From positions 124,001 to 188,000 of IMG/VR virus record IMGVR_UViG_3300024520_000047: a stretch of 64,000 bases of DNA; one strand, given 5' to 3'. How positions within the stretch are numbered: position 1 is the first letter of the stretch; each line of letters starts with the position of its first letter. The notes under the pieces are model-generated. The model was not told the origin of the DNA and did no database searches. It saw nothing but the letters and a program-made list of their open reading frames with translations. Position numbers and translations under genes: made by a program. This DNA is from a virus. This document shows, one piece after another, positions 1 through 7,917 of this stretch.

Positions 1-1406
1 GCAATATTCTTCATTAGTGTGGTACTAACTTTTGAAGTTAAACTCCCATCACTCGCATATGATAACAAATTTACTAAAATTTTATTCTCTTCTTCTATTA
101 TTCCTGTTTTTGCTGGTGCACCAAAAATCCCCGGCATTCCGTTTATTAAAGACCGGTAATCACTTACGGTTACTGCTCTTTTTTGTGCTGAAAAATTAAA
201 TCCAATATAATTTCTTATTTCTTCTATGGTGGGTTGATTTGCACCACCAACAGCGGCGGTCACATTATTGACATTAAGTGAATCTAAAACAGATGTGTTT
301 ATATTTGAATTGGGCCCATTAATTACAAAATCTATAGTGCCAAAGCTATTTATAGTATTGGGTCCAATATTTGTAGCTTTTCCCCCACCAACTCTATATT
401 GAATAAAAAGAGTGGTATTTGCTCTGGGTGTAGTACCTAAAGAGATATTATTCATATACCTACTTAAATCCATATTAAACCCTTGTTGGGTAAAATCACT
501 TAAACTATCTTGTGCACTATTGGTACCACCACCCAATGTTAAAAAGAAAAATCCTTCTGGTGTATATTCAGTTATAAACCGTTGGTCTACAGTTTCCCAT
601 TTTCCCACTTTTACGCCAGGCATATCGGATTGTTTAGTACTATCTATGGTGAATACCTTATCTTGTGCTAAGGCATCTACCTCATACCATTTATTTTGTG
701 AGGTTAAAAATTCTGTGGATTTGGGAATTGCTTGGGTTGTTGTACCATCTTTTTGTATTATTGCACTCACACCAAGTATGTTTTTCTCAGGTAAAAATAT
801 TTTTAAAAATGGCATTACATCTGTCTCAGTAATTGGTTTTCTAAATACTTTTGTTACACCATTAACAACAACTTCTCGTTTGGTTATATTATAACTAACT
901 ATCGTACCATTAGAATTAAAGTTAGGTATCTTAGTTCGGTTAGGAAATCCAGTGGCGTCATATGGTGTGGAAAAATCTACATCATATATATTTTCAAAAA
1001 CTTGACCCGCTCCCATTGCTTGTGAACCACGCCTCAACGTTCCTAAATACCTGACATCTTCTTTATCCCCACCACCAGTAACTTGTGCGACTGGTACGGT
1101 AATAGTAAAATCACAAACCGAGACAGATGGTCTATTAGATGGTATTTTTAATCCATAAGTTCTAGCTATATTAAAAAGAGAAGACTTTTGATTTGCATAA
1201 TCTAATACTGTTTCTTGTAAACTTCTATCTATATGATAATGTAAATTATCTGCTACAGCAGCATTTAAATCAAGAAAAACAGAAAAAATGGATGCATCGT
1301 TTGCATTTTGTATTAAATCGGGATATTGTTGTTGGACATAATTTAAAAGTTCACTTCTAATACCAACAAAATCTCTTTCAGTGTAGGATATCTTATTATT
1401 TGCCAT
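1..1406 (-). CDS. Baseplate wedge protein, gp6/baseplate J-like (partial, C-terminus outside window)
   Basis: I translated the minus strand from an ATG at 1406; the frame stays open to the window edge (468 codons seen). The N-terminus (MANNKISYTERDF, then long helices rich in LNYVQQQYPD and DNLHYHIDRS) has the layout of T4 gp6 and baseplate J proteins, which form the ring linking baseplate wedges around the tail hub. T4 gp6 is about 660 residues, so roughly a quarter or more should lie beyond position 1. The gp25-like gene ends 1 nt upstream of this start, matching the T4 pairing of genes 25 and 6. Family assignment rests on pattern and neighbourhood, not a search. Confidence 0.75.
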   Translation of the reverse strand, partial: MANNKISYTERDFVGIRSELLNYVQQQYPDLIQNANDASIFSVFLDLNAAVADNLHYHIDRSLQETVLDYANQKSSLFNIARTYGLKIPSNRPSVSVCDFTITVPVAQVTGGGDKEDVRYLGTLRRGSQAMGAGQVFENIYDVDFSTPYDATGFPNRTKIPNFNSNGTIVSYNITKREVVVNGVTKVFRKPITETDVMPFLKIFLPEKNILGVSAIIQKDGTTTQAIPKSTEFLTSQNKWYEVDALAQDKVFTIDSTKQSDMPGVKVGKWETVDQRFITEYTPEGFFFLTLGGGTNSAQDSLSDFTQQGFNMDLSRYMNNISLGTTPRANTTLFIQYRVGGGKATNIGPNTINSFGTIDFVINGPNSNINTSVLDSLNVNNVTAAVGGANQPTIEEIRNYIGFNFSAQKRAVTVSDYRSLINGMPGIFGAPAKTGIIEEENKILVNLLSYASDGSLTSKVSTTLMKNI

Positions 1407-1407
1407 A

Positions 1408-1866
1408 TTATATATTAATTATCACAAAATCCTTAGTTTCGAAGGCATTATTACTAATAGTATAACTAATTTTAACTTTAGCTGTATTTTCTTTAGTTCC
1501 TTGTCCAGCAATTCTATATACTCTAGGGTCATTATCACTCACAATAGTTCCTGGTGTCTCTTCAGCTTCTAAAGCGGGTTCAACAACAACAGAATTTATG
1601 GTGAGGTTTGGTATATATTTTGTTACTTGTTCTCTTATTTCACCTTCTATGGAATCAAATGTTGGAGAATCTAACGGTTCGAAAATATACTCATACAATC
1701 TAGTTCCAAAATCTGGTAAATAATATCTGCTTCCCTTTCTAGTTAATAAAAGATGAATTAAATCAGCTTTAATTTCTTCTTCTGCATTATCTGTTAATTT
1801 CAAATAATCACCGACATCACTGTCTTGAAATGGGAAATCTATTCCATATGTTCCAAATTCAGGCAT
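1408..1866 (-). CDS. Baseplate wedge protein gp25-like (GPW/gp25 family)
   Basis: This 152-residue protein fits the GPW/gp25 family, which joins the baseplate wedge to the first sheath ring. Visible family features are an N-terminal stretch beginning FPFQDS, a helix (AEEEIKADLIHLLLTRKGSR) and the conserved turn YLPDFGTRLYEYIFEP, followed by a helix and a beta-rich C-terminus. T4 gp25 is 132 residues, so the length is normal. It is followed after 1 nt by the gp6-like gene, as in other T4-type phages. A copy of the recurrent ATATTTATA-type motif lies 12 nt before the ATG, so this gene probably starts a transcript. Confidence 0.85.
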   Translation of the reverse strand: MPEFGTYGIDFPFQDSDVGDYLKLTDNAEEEIKADLIHLLLTRKGSRYYLPDFGTRLYEYIFEPLDSPTFDSIEGEIREQVTKYIPNLTINSVVVEPALEAEETPGTIVSDNDPRVYRIAGQGTKENTAKVKISYTISNNAFETKDFVIINI

Positions 1867-1878
1867 AATTGTTTTTTA

Positions 1879-1887
1879 TATAAATAC
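1879..1887 (-). promoter_or_regulatory. Putative phage promoter motif (GTATTTATA)
   Basis: On the minus strand this reads GTATTTATA, a one-base variant of the ATATTTAT(A/T) motif seen before many genes here. It lies 12 nt before the ATG of the gp25-like gene. Its role as a promoter element is inferred from recurrence and position only. Confidence 0.4.
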
Positions 1888-1901
1888 TCGTAACTTAGAA
1901 T

Positions 1902-2120
1902 CTATATTGATATTATCAAAACTTGTTTATTATAAAAATGTTCTTTATAGTGAAGACCATAATTTTCAACAATCTCTGTTACTATCCTTTTAACATTGGG
2001 GTTAGTTCCTGTTACAATCTCTAACTTATTTTCACCAAATAAAATATGGTCATCTATAAAACTTTCTACCACCTCTTTGGTTTCATTTATAGCATAACCA
2101 TATAAACTTAGTTTAGACAT
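1902..2120 (-). CDS. Small Smr-domain-like protein
   Basis: This 72-residue protein has the general shape of a stand-alone Smr domain: LSLYGYAINE near the start (the place of the Smr DLHG motif), a helix ending FIDDHI, a strand LEIVTGTN (the place of the ItGkG motif), a second helix (VKRIVTEIVENYGL) and a final hydrophobic strand. Smr domains bind or cut nucleic acids. Both signature motifs are degenerate (SLYG, TGTN), so catalysis is doubtful and the call is tentative. It overlaps the end of the DUF5522-like gene by 8 nt, suggesting translational coupling. Confidence 0.35.
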   Translation of the reverse strand: MSKLSLYGYAINETKEVVESFIDDHILFGENKLEIVTGTNPNVKRIVTEIVENYGLHYKEHFYNKQVLIISI

Positions 2121-2313
2121 TATCTCTTAGGTTGGTATTTTGCTGTTGGTGGGGAGGCCAGTATGGGCAATGTCTGCAACCACTACCACAACAATAACCC
2201 CTATTAATTAGATATTCTTCAGTCATTATTAACTTACCATTTTCTTTGTAGAACTGGCGTTCTCTCATTTCTTTATGGTATAAATCTGTAATCCAATCAT
2301 TTCTTATTCTCAT
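2113..2313 (-). CDS. DUF5522-like cysteine-rich small protein
   Basis: The protein carries LIMTEEYLINRGYCCG followed by SGCRHCPYW. This matches the short family I know as DUF5522, common in Bacteroidota, whose core is RGYCCGNGCRHCPY. The four cysteines could bind metal, but no function is known to me. An upstream in-frame start at 2346 would give 77 residues, yet would overlap the zinc-ribbon gene by 50 nt. I prefer the internal ATG at 2313 (66 residues), which leaves a 17 nt overlap. Its presence supports a Bacteroidota host. Confidence 0.55.
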   Translation of the reverse strand: MRIRNDWITDLYHKEMRERQFYKENGKLIMTEEYLINRGYCCGSGCRHCPYWPPHQQQNTNLRDNV

Positions 2314-2476
2314 CAGTAAATTCTTTTGTTTTACTTCTTTGCCCACAATGTGGACAACTAATCCAATTATCTGTGTCCTCTAATAAGAAATGGTGGTCAC
2401 CAATTGTCCACCATTTAGAACATTTACCACATATAAAGTGGTATAATATTTCTTTACTTACTATATGTGAAATCAC
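2297..2476 (-). CDS. Small zinc-ribbon protein with GTG start
   Basis: This 59-residue frame has no ATG; the first usable start is a GTG at 2476, inside the end of the reductase gene (23 nt overlap). It contains two CxxC pairs, ICGKCSKWW near residues 16-23 and CPHCG near 41-45, so it should fold as a zinc ribbon. The CxxCxKWW...CPxCG layout resembles small proteins in other T4-type marine phages. It fills what would otherwise be a gap between the reductase and the DUF5522-like gene. The exact start is uncertain. Confidence 0.55.
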   Translation of the reverse strand: MISHIVSKEILYHFICGKCSKWWTIGDHHFLLEDTDNWISCPHCGQRSKTKEFTDENKK

Positions 2477-4367
2477 TTATTACTTTTTTTTTTATTTTAC
2501 TAACATCAACATCAATCTCACATTGTCCACCAGCACAAGCTAATTCACCAGTTAAATTTGTATTATCATCGAATTCTACTACGTTAGTAAGATTAACATC
2601 TTTTAAACTTTTTAACATTTTTTCATACACTTCTTTAGTGCAATCTTCAAACGGTGCTTGTTTATATGTTCCACCATTATAAGGTAATACTGAAAGTCCA
2701 TTATAATGTTCTCTGTTATCCCACATCCATTCTCCAGCTAATTCCCAGTCTTCGTCTTTTAAGGATATTGTCGCTGATACATTGTGGGTGTTACTACCTT
2801 TCCTGTGTCCAGCTTTTACCCATCCTTCTGATATGGTTTTAACCCTCTCTAGTAATTGAAATGGTGATTCAGTTCTCATTATTGCTCCTTCTGGTGCTTT
2901 TTGTGGTATAGATATTACAGCTGTATCATGTGGTCTAAAATATTCATCTTCTACTAATTCTGGATGATTATTGTACAAATAACTATAAATCGATTCATTT
3001 TTACCAACACGAAGTCTTCTAACATAATACTCATTATGCCAAGCATGAATTCCTGAAGATGTCCCTAACGTTAATGATGTTGTTCCTGCTGGTTTAACTG
3101 TTGTACATCTCGCGGCAGGATTTATATCTAATAATTTTGCAACTCTTGTATTTTCTCTTTTAACTAATCTACCAGCGTGTACCATATCATAGCCTAAAAC
3201 AGCACCACTCGCAATTCCAGTCATAGATACACCAATTAAGGCTTCTTTTTCAGTTGTTTCTTGCCATACTTCTCTAAGATAATGAAATTCGGTATATCCC
3301 GCTTGTAATGTGCCTATAAATGCTGCGGCCTTAACTCTTCTATTTAAATCTTCTTGTGATTCTACATTAGAGACATTAACTTCACATAAATTACAAAATT
3401 GATAAGGTCTTAAAGCTATCTCACAACAAGGATTGGTTCCCCAATCTTTGTCATTACTTAAATAAATTCCCGGTTCTCCAGCTCCTGATAATTCAACCCT
3501 TTTCCACAACTCCATAAAAAAGTCTTTTGTAATTTTATGTCTTATTAAAACAGCGGAGTTATTTGCTCTCCCTCTTTGTGGGTTTAATTCCCACCAATTA
3601 CCAGATTTACACGCAATCATCTCATCATCATCAGCAGAAAATAAACTTATTAATGCAGCCCTCCTAATTCCTCCCGCTAGTACTGCATCTGCAATATAAC
3701 ATACAATATCATGAACTTCTATCGGTGATAATTTATCACCATCTTCTTTTTCACTTAATAATCCCTCAATTTTCACCAAACATTCTTTTAATGGTTGGGG
3801 TCCTGGGGCTTTACCTCCAGAAGTAATTAATCTAGCTCCTTTGGGTCTGATATCCGAATAATCAAATTCAATTCTTGAACTCTTGCCATTTAAATAAGAC
3901 TTCATCAATACCTTTATAGAGTCAGCCCACCCCTCAATGGAGTCCCCTATAAGGAAACGTCTTTTTCTTTTCGGATAAGGTTTGTTCACCGGTGGGAGTT
4001 TTGCTACATGATGTTTCTGTACTGAATATCCAACACCAGTCCCACCTAAAAGTAAAAACATACATTCACTAAATGTATCTATATGGTCTATAGGCATATA
4101 AGCACAATTATAAATTCTATTAGGAGATATCTCAATAGGTTTACCACCAAATTGCATACTTCTCATCGACGGTAATACCTTTTTATCGTATACTAACTCA
4201 TAATTTTTTTCTATTTCTTCCTTTAAAAAAGGATATTTTTTAATATGCATATTTTTATTCCTTGTTACTAATTCAAACCAGGTTTCCCTTCGTTGAATTT
4301 CTGAAAGAAATTTTGCATATTTCATATAAACGGTAATATCTGATAAAATTCTATTCGAAATTTCCAT
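2454..4367 (-). CDS. nrdJ: Adenosylcobalamin-dependent ribonucleoside-triphosphate reductase (class II, monomeric)
   Basis: The enzyme reduces ribonucleoside triphosphates to deoxyribonucleotides using a B12-generated thiyl radical, feeding phage DNA synthesis. Key residues of the Lactobacillus-type enzyme are present: Cys88 in YNCAYMP (redox partner), Cys314 in TNPCCEIAL (predicted thiyl radical site) and Cys325 in QFCNLCEVN. The 11-residue spacing between the last two equals C408 to C419 in the reference enzyme. The C-terminal redox pair is in ACAGGQCEI. At 637 residues it is about 100 shorter than the Lactobacillus protein, as is usual in phages. It depends on host or environmental B12. 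It is the last large gene of the replication operon, 13 nt after the helicase. Confidence 0.9.
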   Translation of the reverse strand: MEISNRILSDITVYMKYAKFLSEIQRRETWFELVTRNKNMHIKKYPFLKEEIEKNYELVYDKKVLPSMRSMQFGGKPIEISPNRIYNCAYMPIDHIDTFSECMFLLLGGTGVGYSVQKHHVAKLPPVNKPYPKRKRRFLIGDSIEGWADSIKVLMKSYLNGKSSRIEFDYSDIRPKGARLITSGGKAPGPQPLKECLVKIEGLLSEKEDGDKLSPIEVHDIVCYIADAVLAGGIRRAALISLFSADDDEMIACKSGNWWELNPQRGRANNSAVLIRHKITKDFFMELWKRVELSGAGEPGIYLSNDKDWGTNPCCEIALRPYQFCNLCEVNVSNVESQEDLNRRVKAAAFIGTLQAGYTEFHYLREVWQETTEKEALIGVSMTGIASGAVLGYDMVHAGRLVKRENTRVAKLLDINPAARCTTVKPAGTTSLTLGTSSGIHAWHNEYYVRRLRVGKNESIYSYLYNNHPELVEDEYFRPHDTAVISIPQKAPEGAIMRTESPFQLLERVKTISEGWVKAGHRKGSNTHNVSATISLKDEDWELAGEWMWDNREHYNGLSVLPYNGGTYKQAPFEDCTKEVYEKMLKSLKDVNLTNVVEFDDNTNLTGELACAGGQCEIDVDVSKIKKKVISDFTYSK

Positions 4368-4380
4368 ATAATTTAATTTT

Positions 4381-5757
4381 TTATTGATTATTTATTGTCT
4401 GTCTACGCCTTTCGAGTGCTTGTCTTACTCTTTCAGCGTTTCGTTGTTCTCTTTGGTGTTCTAGGTCTAGAAGGGTTTGTGCTTGTTCTGTATCTATATC
4501 TAAAGTTTCATTATTAAAGGTACAGTTCTCGAAAACCACACCATCTTTTCCTACTCTAGATTTTGTTATTGCAATGGTTGCAAGACCCATTTCTTTTTGT
4601 TGTAAGGTTTTTGCTACAGTAATAATTACATGTCCAACCTGCGCTTTTTTAATGGAACCACCCATCATGTCTGTGGTCACCACTTCAGCACCAATTGAGG
4701 TCCTATTACCCTGTGAAGCTGTCCATCCCACCACGTCTAATTCATTACACATGGTCTCGAATTGTCTCATTACAAGACCTTCACCTTGCCATGATTCATT
4801 AAAATGCTTATCTGGTAATACACAATCAATATAATCTATAACAATCATATCAAACTTATTACCTTCAGCTATTAATTTTCTAATTCTATTTTTTATTTTA
4901 GATATGGTCATACTATCGGATGGTAATTTTTCTAAAATTAATTTACCTCTACCTTCTCTAAACGGAGCTAATTTTTCCAAAACTTCAGTCTTACGACTAG
5001 CTTGTTCGATGGCTGGAATCTTGGTCCAACAAGTTAAATGTTTCCTTTGTATTACTTTTGGGTTATCCTCAAAAATTATCTGTAAAACTGTAAAACCTAA
5101 ATTATAAGCTGTGTTGGTTACTTTAGTTAGTATTGTAGTTTTCCCAACACCTGTAGGTGCAAGAAAAACCCCAATTTCACCTTTAGCTAACCCACCATCC
5201 AGTAAATTATCTATACCATTAATACCTAAAGGAATGGGGTGTCTAAAGTCGTCAATTAAAACCTCATCTAATTCATTAAAAACATCTATCGCTTCATCAT
5301 TGCCCTCACCAACTTGGATTGCATCTCTAATATATTCCTCACACTTATCGTAAGATTCAAAATCCCCTTTTTCCAAAATCTTATTAACCCTATTAATTGC
5401 CTTTTTAAGTTCTTGTTGTTTACAAAATTTTAAAGCTTTCTCTTGAATCCATAAATGGTCTTCAGCTGTACAGTCTCTTATGTCTGATAACATATCAAAA
5501 ATAGTTTTCTTTGCCATTTCTGAAGAAACTTCTAATCGTGTTAATTGGTCTAAAGCATCAAAGCTGGGTGGGATGTCATACTTCTCATGATATTCTTTAA
5601 CCATTTGAGAAATTAACTTGAAATACTGATTGTCAAAATATTTTGGGTCTATTACATCCACAATATTTTGAGCAAACTTTTTATCTGTTATTAATTGGTT
5701 TATTAACTTAAGCTGGAACGAATGTCCCAAATATCCAAAACTTTTACTTTCCTTCAT
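4381..5757 (-). CDS. Replicative DNA helicase, gp41/DnaB-like
   Basis: This 458-residue protein has the DnaB-family plan: an N-terminal helical domain (about 1-145), a linker, then a RecA-like ATPase domain. Walker A is APTGVGKT (about 200-207) and the Walker B strand is FDMIVIDYID. A later segment (MMGGSIKKAQVGHVIITVAKT) matches the conserved C-terminal part of the helicase core. It should unwind DNA ahead of the phage polymerase, as T4 gp41 does. A copy of the ATATTTATA motif lies 23 nt before the ATG. No primase is visible in the window. Confidence 0.88.
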   Translation of the reverse strand: MKESKSFGYLGHSFQLKLINQLITDKKFAQNIVDVIDPKYFDNQYFKLISQMVKEYHEKYDIPPSFDALDQLTRLEVSSEMAKKTIFDMLSDIRDCTAEDHLWIQEKALKFCKQQELKKAINRVNKILEKGDFESYDKCEEYIRDAIQVGEGNDEAIDVFNELDEVLIDDFRHPIPLGINGIDNLLDGGLAKGEIGVFLAPTGVGKTTILTKVTNTAYNLGFTVLQIIFEDNPKVIQRKHLTCWTKIPAIEQASRKTEVLEKLAPFREGRGKLILEKLPSDSMTISKIKNRIRKLIAEGNKFDMIVIDYIDCVLPDKHFNESWQGEGLVMRQFETMCNELDVVGWTASQGNRTSIGAEVVTTDMMGGSIKKAQVGHVIITVAKTLQQKEMGLATIAITKSRVGKDGVVFENCTFNNETLDIDTEQAQTLLDLEHQREQRNAERVRQALERRRQTINNQ

Positions 5758-5780
5758 ATAGTTTACTGATTTAGGTATAT

Positions 5781-5789
5781 TATAAATAT
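5781..5789 (-). promoter_or_regulatory. Putative phage promoter motif (ATATTTATA)
   Basis: An exact minus-strand ATATTTATA lies 23 nt before the helicase ATG, in the short gap after the preceding unknown gene. It would allow the helicase and reductase to be transcribed separately from the upstream replication genes. Confidence 0.4.
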
Positions 5790-5791
5790 CA

Positions 5792-6241
5792 TTAAAGAGT
5801 CGTTTCTAAGTATTTTCTTTGAACTTTTTCTGATGACAAAACGTCACTCAAGTCTTTTAGAAATTGTGAAACAAAGGGTCGGATATCTACTGTGTATCTT
5901 ATCCTTGATGGGTATATCCAAGCAGGGAATATTTTATGTGTTATTACTTCACTATTTAATTTTAAATAAACATGAAACATCTCATCTTGCTCAATATTTT
6001 TATCCTGTTCGGACAAATTGACATGATTTGTATAGCGATTATATTGGTCCATTAAGTAGTTCATTGATTTAATTTTTAAATCTTCTTCAATTACTACTTC
6101 AATCCATTTTAAATTCTCATATAAATCTAAGCATCTTCTATTTTCAGGTTTATAGCCTTTAACATTAAAATATCTTTGACAAATAATATTGTCTTCTAAC
6201 GACATTAAAAATTCAAACTTTGATAGTTTTTTTTCTTCCAT
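5792..6241 (-). CDS. Hypothetical protein in the replication operon
   Basis: I do not recognise this 149-residue protein. It is mostly helical and charged, with no signal peptide, membrane segment or cysteine cluster. The N-terminus (KFEFLMSLEDNIICQRYFN) is the most regular part. It lies 2 nt after the 5' nuclease gene and before the helicase gene, a place where T4-type phages put late-transcription or helicase-loading factors (gp33, gp59, DsbA). I see no residue-level match to any of these, so a replication or transcription accessory role is inference from position only. Confidence 0.5.
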   Translation of the reverse strand: MEEKKLSKFEFLMSLEDNIICQRYFNVKGYKPENRRCLDLYENLKWIEVVIEEDLKIKSMNYLMDQYNRYTNHVNLSEQDKNIEQDEMFHVYLKLNSEVITHKIFPAWIYPSRIRYTVDIRPFVSQFLKDLSDVLSSEKVQRKYLETTL

Positions 6242-6243
6242 TT

Positions 6244-7254
6244 TTAAACTTTTTTATTATTAAAATAATTAATTTCTTTTTTCTTTAATTTTAGTAAGGG
6301 CTTTAAAAAAAGTGTCCACCCATCTTCCTTCTTTGGTAATACTTTAAACATTCCATCTTCCATCATCATTTTTAACATGTTCTCATCATCTCTACCTTCT
6401 GGGTCTAAAGATTCTTCTATTAACATATTAATCTCTTCTTTTACATTAGATGGTAAAAAAACATTGTCTAAATTAATTAATTTTTCACTTATGGTGAAAA
6501 ATTCGTCCCCAGACCTTCCATCCGATGAAATACCGTTATTAAGATTTTTCATACCTCTTTCTTTATTTCCCTCATCTATTATCTCTTTAGTTTTCTGTAA
6601 TATAGATTCTAAAGTCAGGTCTTTTTCTTCTATTTCTGGAAAATACTTTAATAATGATTTCTCACCAAAATAAGAAATTCCTTTTATATTGTCACTCTTA
6701 TCACCCAATAATGTTTTAACAATTATTACATTACCTATTGGTACGTTTAAACCACCAATTTTAATCTTATCAGAATTAGTCACTACCTTATCTTCTCTAG
6801 GAAAGTATAAAGTTACTTTGTGGGATATCAATTGAGCTAAATCTTTATCGGTAGTAATAATTGTTTTATGTTCGTCTGGTGATTGCTGGCAATAATATGC
6901 AATACAATCATCCGCTTCACAATTTTCAAAATCGCCTTGCCTTATAAATAATTCTTCTAAATATTGGGTAATCCGATATTTTTGACGAAACATGTCGTCA
7001 GTTTGAGATTTGGATAATCTCTTTTTCTTTTTGACTTTATATTCGGGGTATATTTCTCTTCTATAATTACGATTGTTTTTACCATCCCAAAAAACAACCA
7101 CCTTATCGTAATTAATCTTCTCTAGATGTTTTTTAATGGTATACAAAAAATGAAAAATAGCCCCAAAATGTTTACCTTTGTGGTAAAAATCTTTGACACC
7201 GTGAAATCCTGTTTGTAGTAGGCTATTCCCATCGACGACTAATGTCTTTAGCAT
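6244..7254 (-). CDS. RNase H / 5'-3' exonuclease (FEN-like)
   Basis: This 336-residue protein belongs to the 5' nuclease family that includes T4 RNase H, which removes RNA primers and flaps from lagging-strand fragments. The metal-binding acids are in place: Asp8 in VVDGNS, Asp57 in VFWDGK, Glu113/Asp115/Asp116 in CEADDCIAY, Asp136 and Asp138 in TTDKDL, and Asp185/Asp188 in LLGDKSDNIKG with the start of the helix-hairpin-helix. Length is close to T4 RNase H (305). The basic linker RREIYPEYKVKKKKR is the expected helical arch. It follows the FKBP gene by 24 nt. Confidence 0.88.
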   Translation of the reverse strand: MLKTLVVDGNSLLQTGFHGVKDFYHKGKHFGAIFHFLYTIKKHLEKINYDKVVVFWDGKNNRNYRREIYPEYKVKKKKRLSKSQTDDMFRQKYRITQYLEELFIRQGDFENCEADDCIAYYCQQSPDEHKTIITTDKDLAQLISHKVTLYFPREDKVVTNSDKIKIGGLNVPIGNVIIVKTLLGDKSDNIKGISYFGEKSLLKYFPEIEEKDLTLESILQKTKEIIDEGNKERGMKNLNNGISSDGRSGDEFFTISEKLINLDNVFLPSNVKEEINMLIEESLDPEGRDDENMLKMMMEDGMFKVLPKKEDGWTLFLKPLLKLKKKEINYFNNKKV

Positions 7255-7278
7255 GTTTTATTTTTAAAGGGTTAAACA

Positions 7279-7713
7279 CTATTTTTCTATTTCTACTAAT
7301 TCTATTTCAAAATTAAGTTCTTGTCCAGCTAAAGGATGGTTTAAATCTAAAACAATTGTAGATTCTTTTAATTCTTTAACCTTTGCTATTACTGGTTTTC
7401 CATCTATTGTACTTCCCTGTACCATTTCATCTACTTTTGGTTTAAAATCGGTGGGAAATGAATCTGTTGGTACCTCAGTTAAAGCTTTTGGGTTAACTTC
7501 ACCATATGCTTGGGCTGGTTTTAAGTTTACTTTTTTAGTATCTCCTGTTTCCATACCCATAACAGCGGAATCAAAACCTTCAATCATTTGGCCTGTACCA
7601 ACTTCAAAATTTAAGGGTGTTCCTCTATCGTGAGAACTGTCAAATTTATTACCGTCATTTAAAGTTCCAGTATAATGAACTTTTACTTTATCTCCTTTTT
7701 CTACTTTTTTCAT
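7279..7713 (-). CDS. FKBP-type peptidyl-prolyl cis-trans isomerase (SlyD-like)
   Basis: The 144-residue protein is a complete SlyD-like FKBP: KGDKVKVHYTGTLNDGNKFD, then GTPLNFEVGTGQMIEGFDSA, then an inserted flap (about residues 66-120), then VLDLNHPLAGQELNFEIELV. These proteins isomerise proline bonds and act as folding chaperones. It lacks SlyD's histidine-rich metal tail. A chaperone gene between recombination and nuclease genes is unusual; a likely use is folding of phage proteins, but the client is unknown. Upstream of the ATG is AAAGGATAATAATT, one of the few leaders here with a Shine-Dalgarno-like AGGA. Confidence 0.9.
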   Translation of the reverse strand: MKKVEKGDKVKVHYTGTLNDGNKFDSSHDRGTPLNFEVGTGQMIEGFDSAVMGMETGDTKKVNLKPAQAYGEVNPKALTEVPTDSFPTDFKPKVDEMVQGSTIDGKPVIAKVKELKESTIVLDLNHPLAGQELNFEIELVEIEK

Positions 7714-7718
7714 AATTA

Positions 7719-7901
7719 TTATCCTTTAAAACCACATGTGGTATGTGTACCATCACACATTGGTGAATTATTAGTTTGTCCACATCTACATAATGCGAAT
7801 TGTTCTGATAACTCTAATTTTTTACCATCTTGAGTTACTTGAGTTTTGCCATTAATTAAAATTGGGCCATTTTTTAAAATATTAATATCTACTTTTTCCA
7901 T
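7719..7901 (-). CDS. CDGSH-type iron-sulfur protein
   Basis: The C-terminal half has the complete CDGSH signature C-x-C-x2-(S/T)-x3-P-x-C-D-G-(S/A/T)-H, seen as CRCGQTNNSPMCDGTH. The three cysteines and the histidine should hold a 2Fe-2S cluster, as in mitoNEET-type proteins, which transfer clusters or sense redox state. I chose the ATG at 7901 (60 residues), 16 nt after the UvsX stop. A longer frame from 7931 would overlap UvsX. The gene sits in the recombination/replication operon, so a role in redox or cluster supply during replication is possible but inferred. Confidence 0.85.
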   Translation of the reverse strand: MEKVDINILKNGPILINGKTQVTQDGKKLELSEQFALCRCGQTNNSPMCDGTHTTCGFKG

Positions 7902-7917
7902 TTTTCTACTTTTTAAT

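Noticed and set aside
412-894. Plus-strand open frame of 160 codons
   Set aside because: Antisense to the gp6-like gene, with low-complexity composition and no family features. The minus-strand protein is clearly the real gene.
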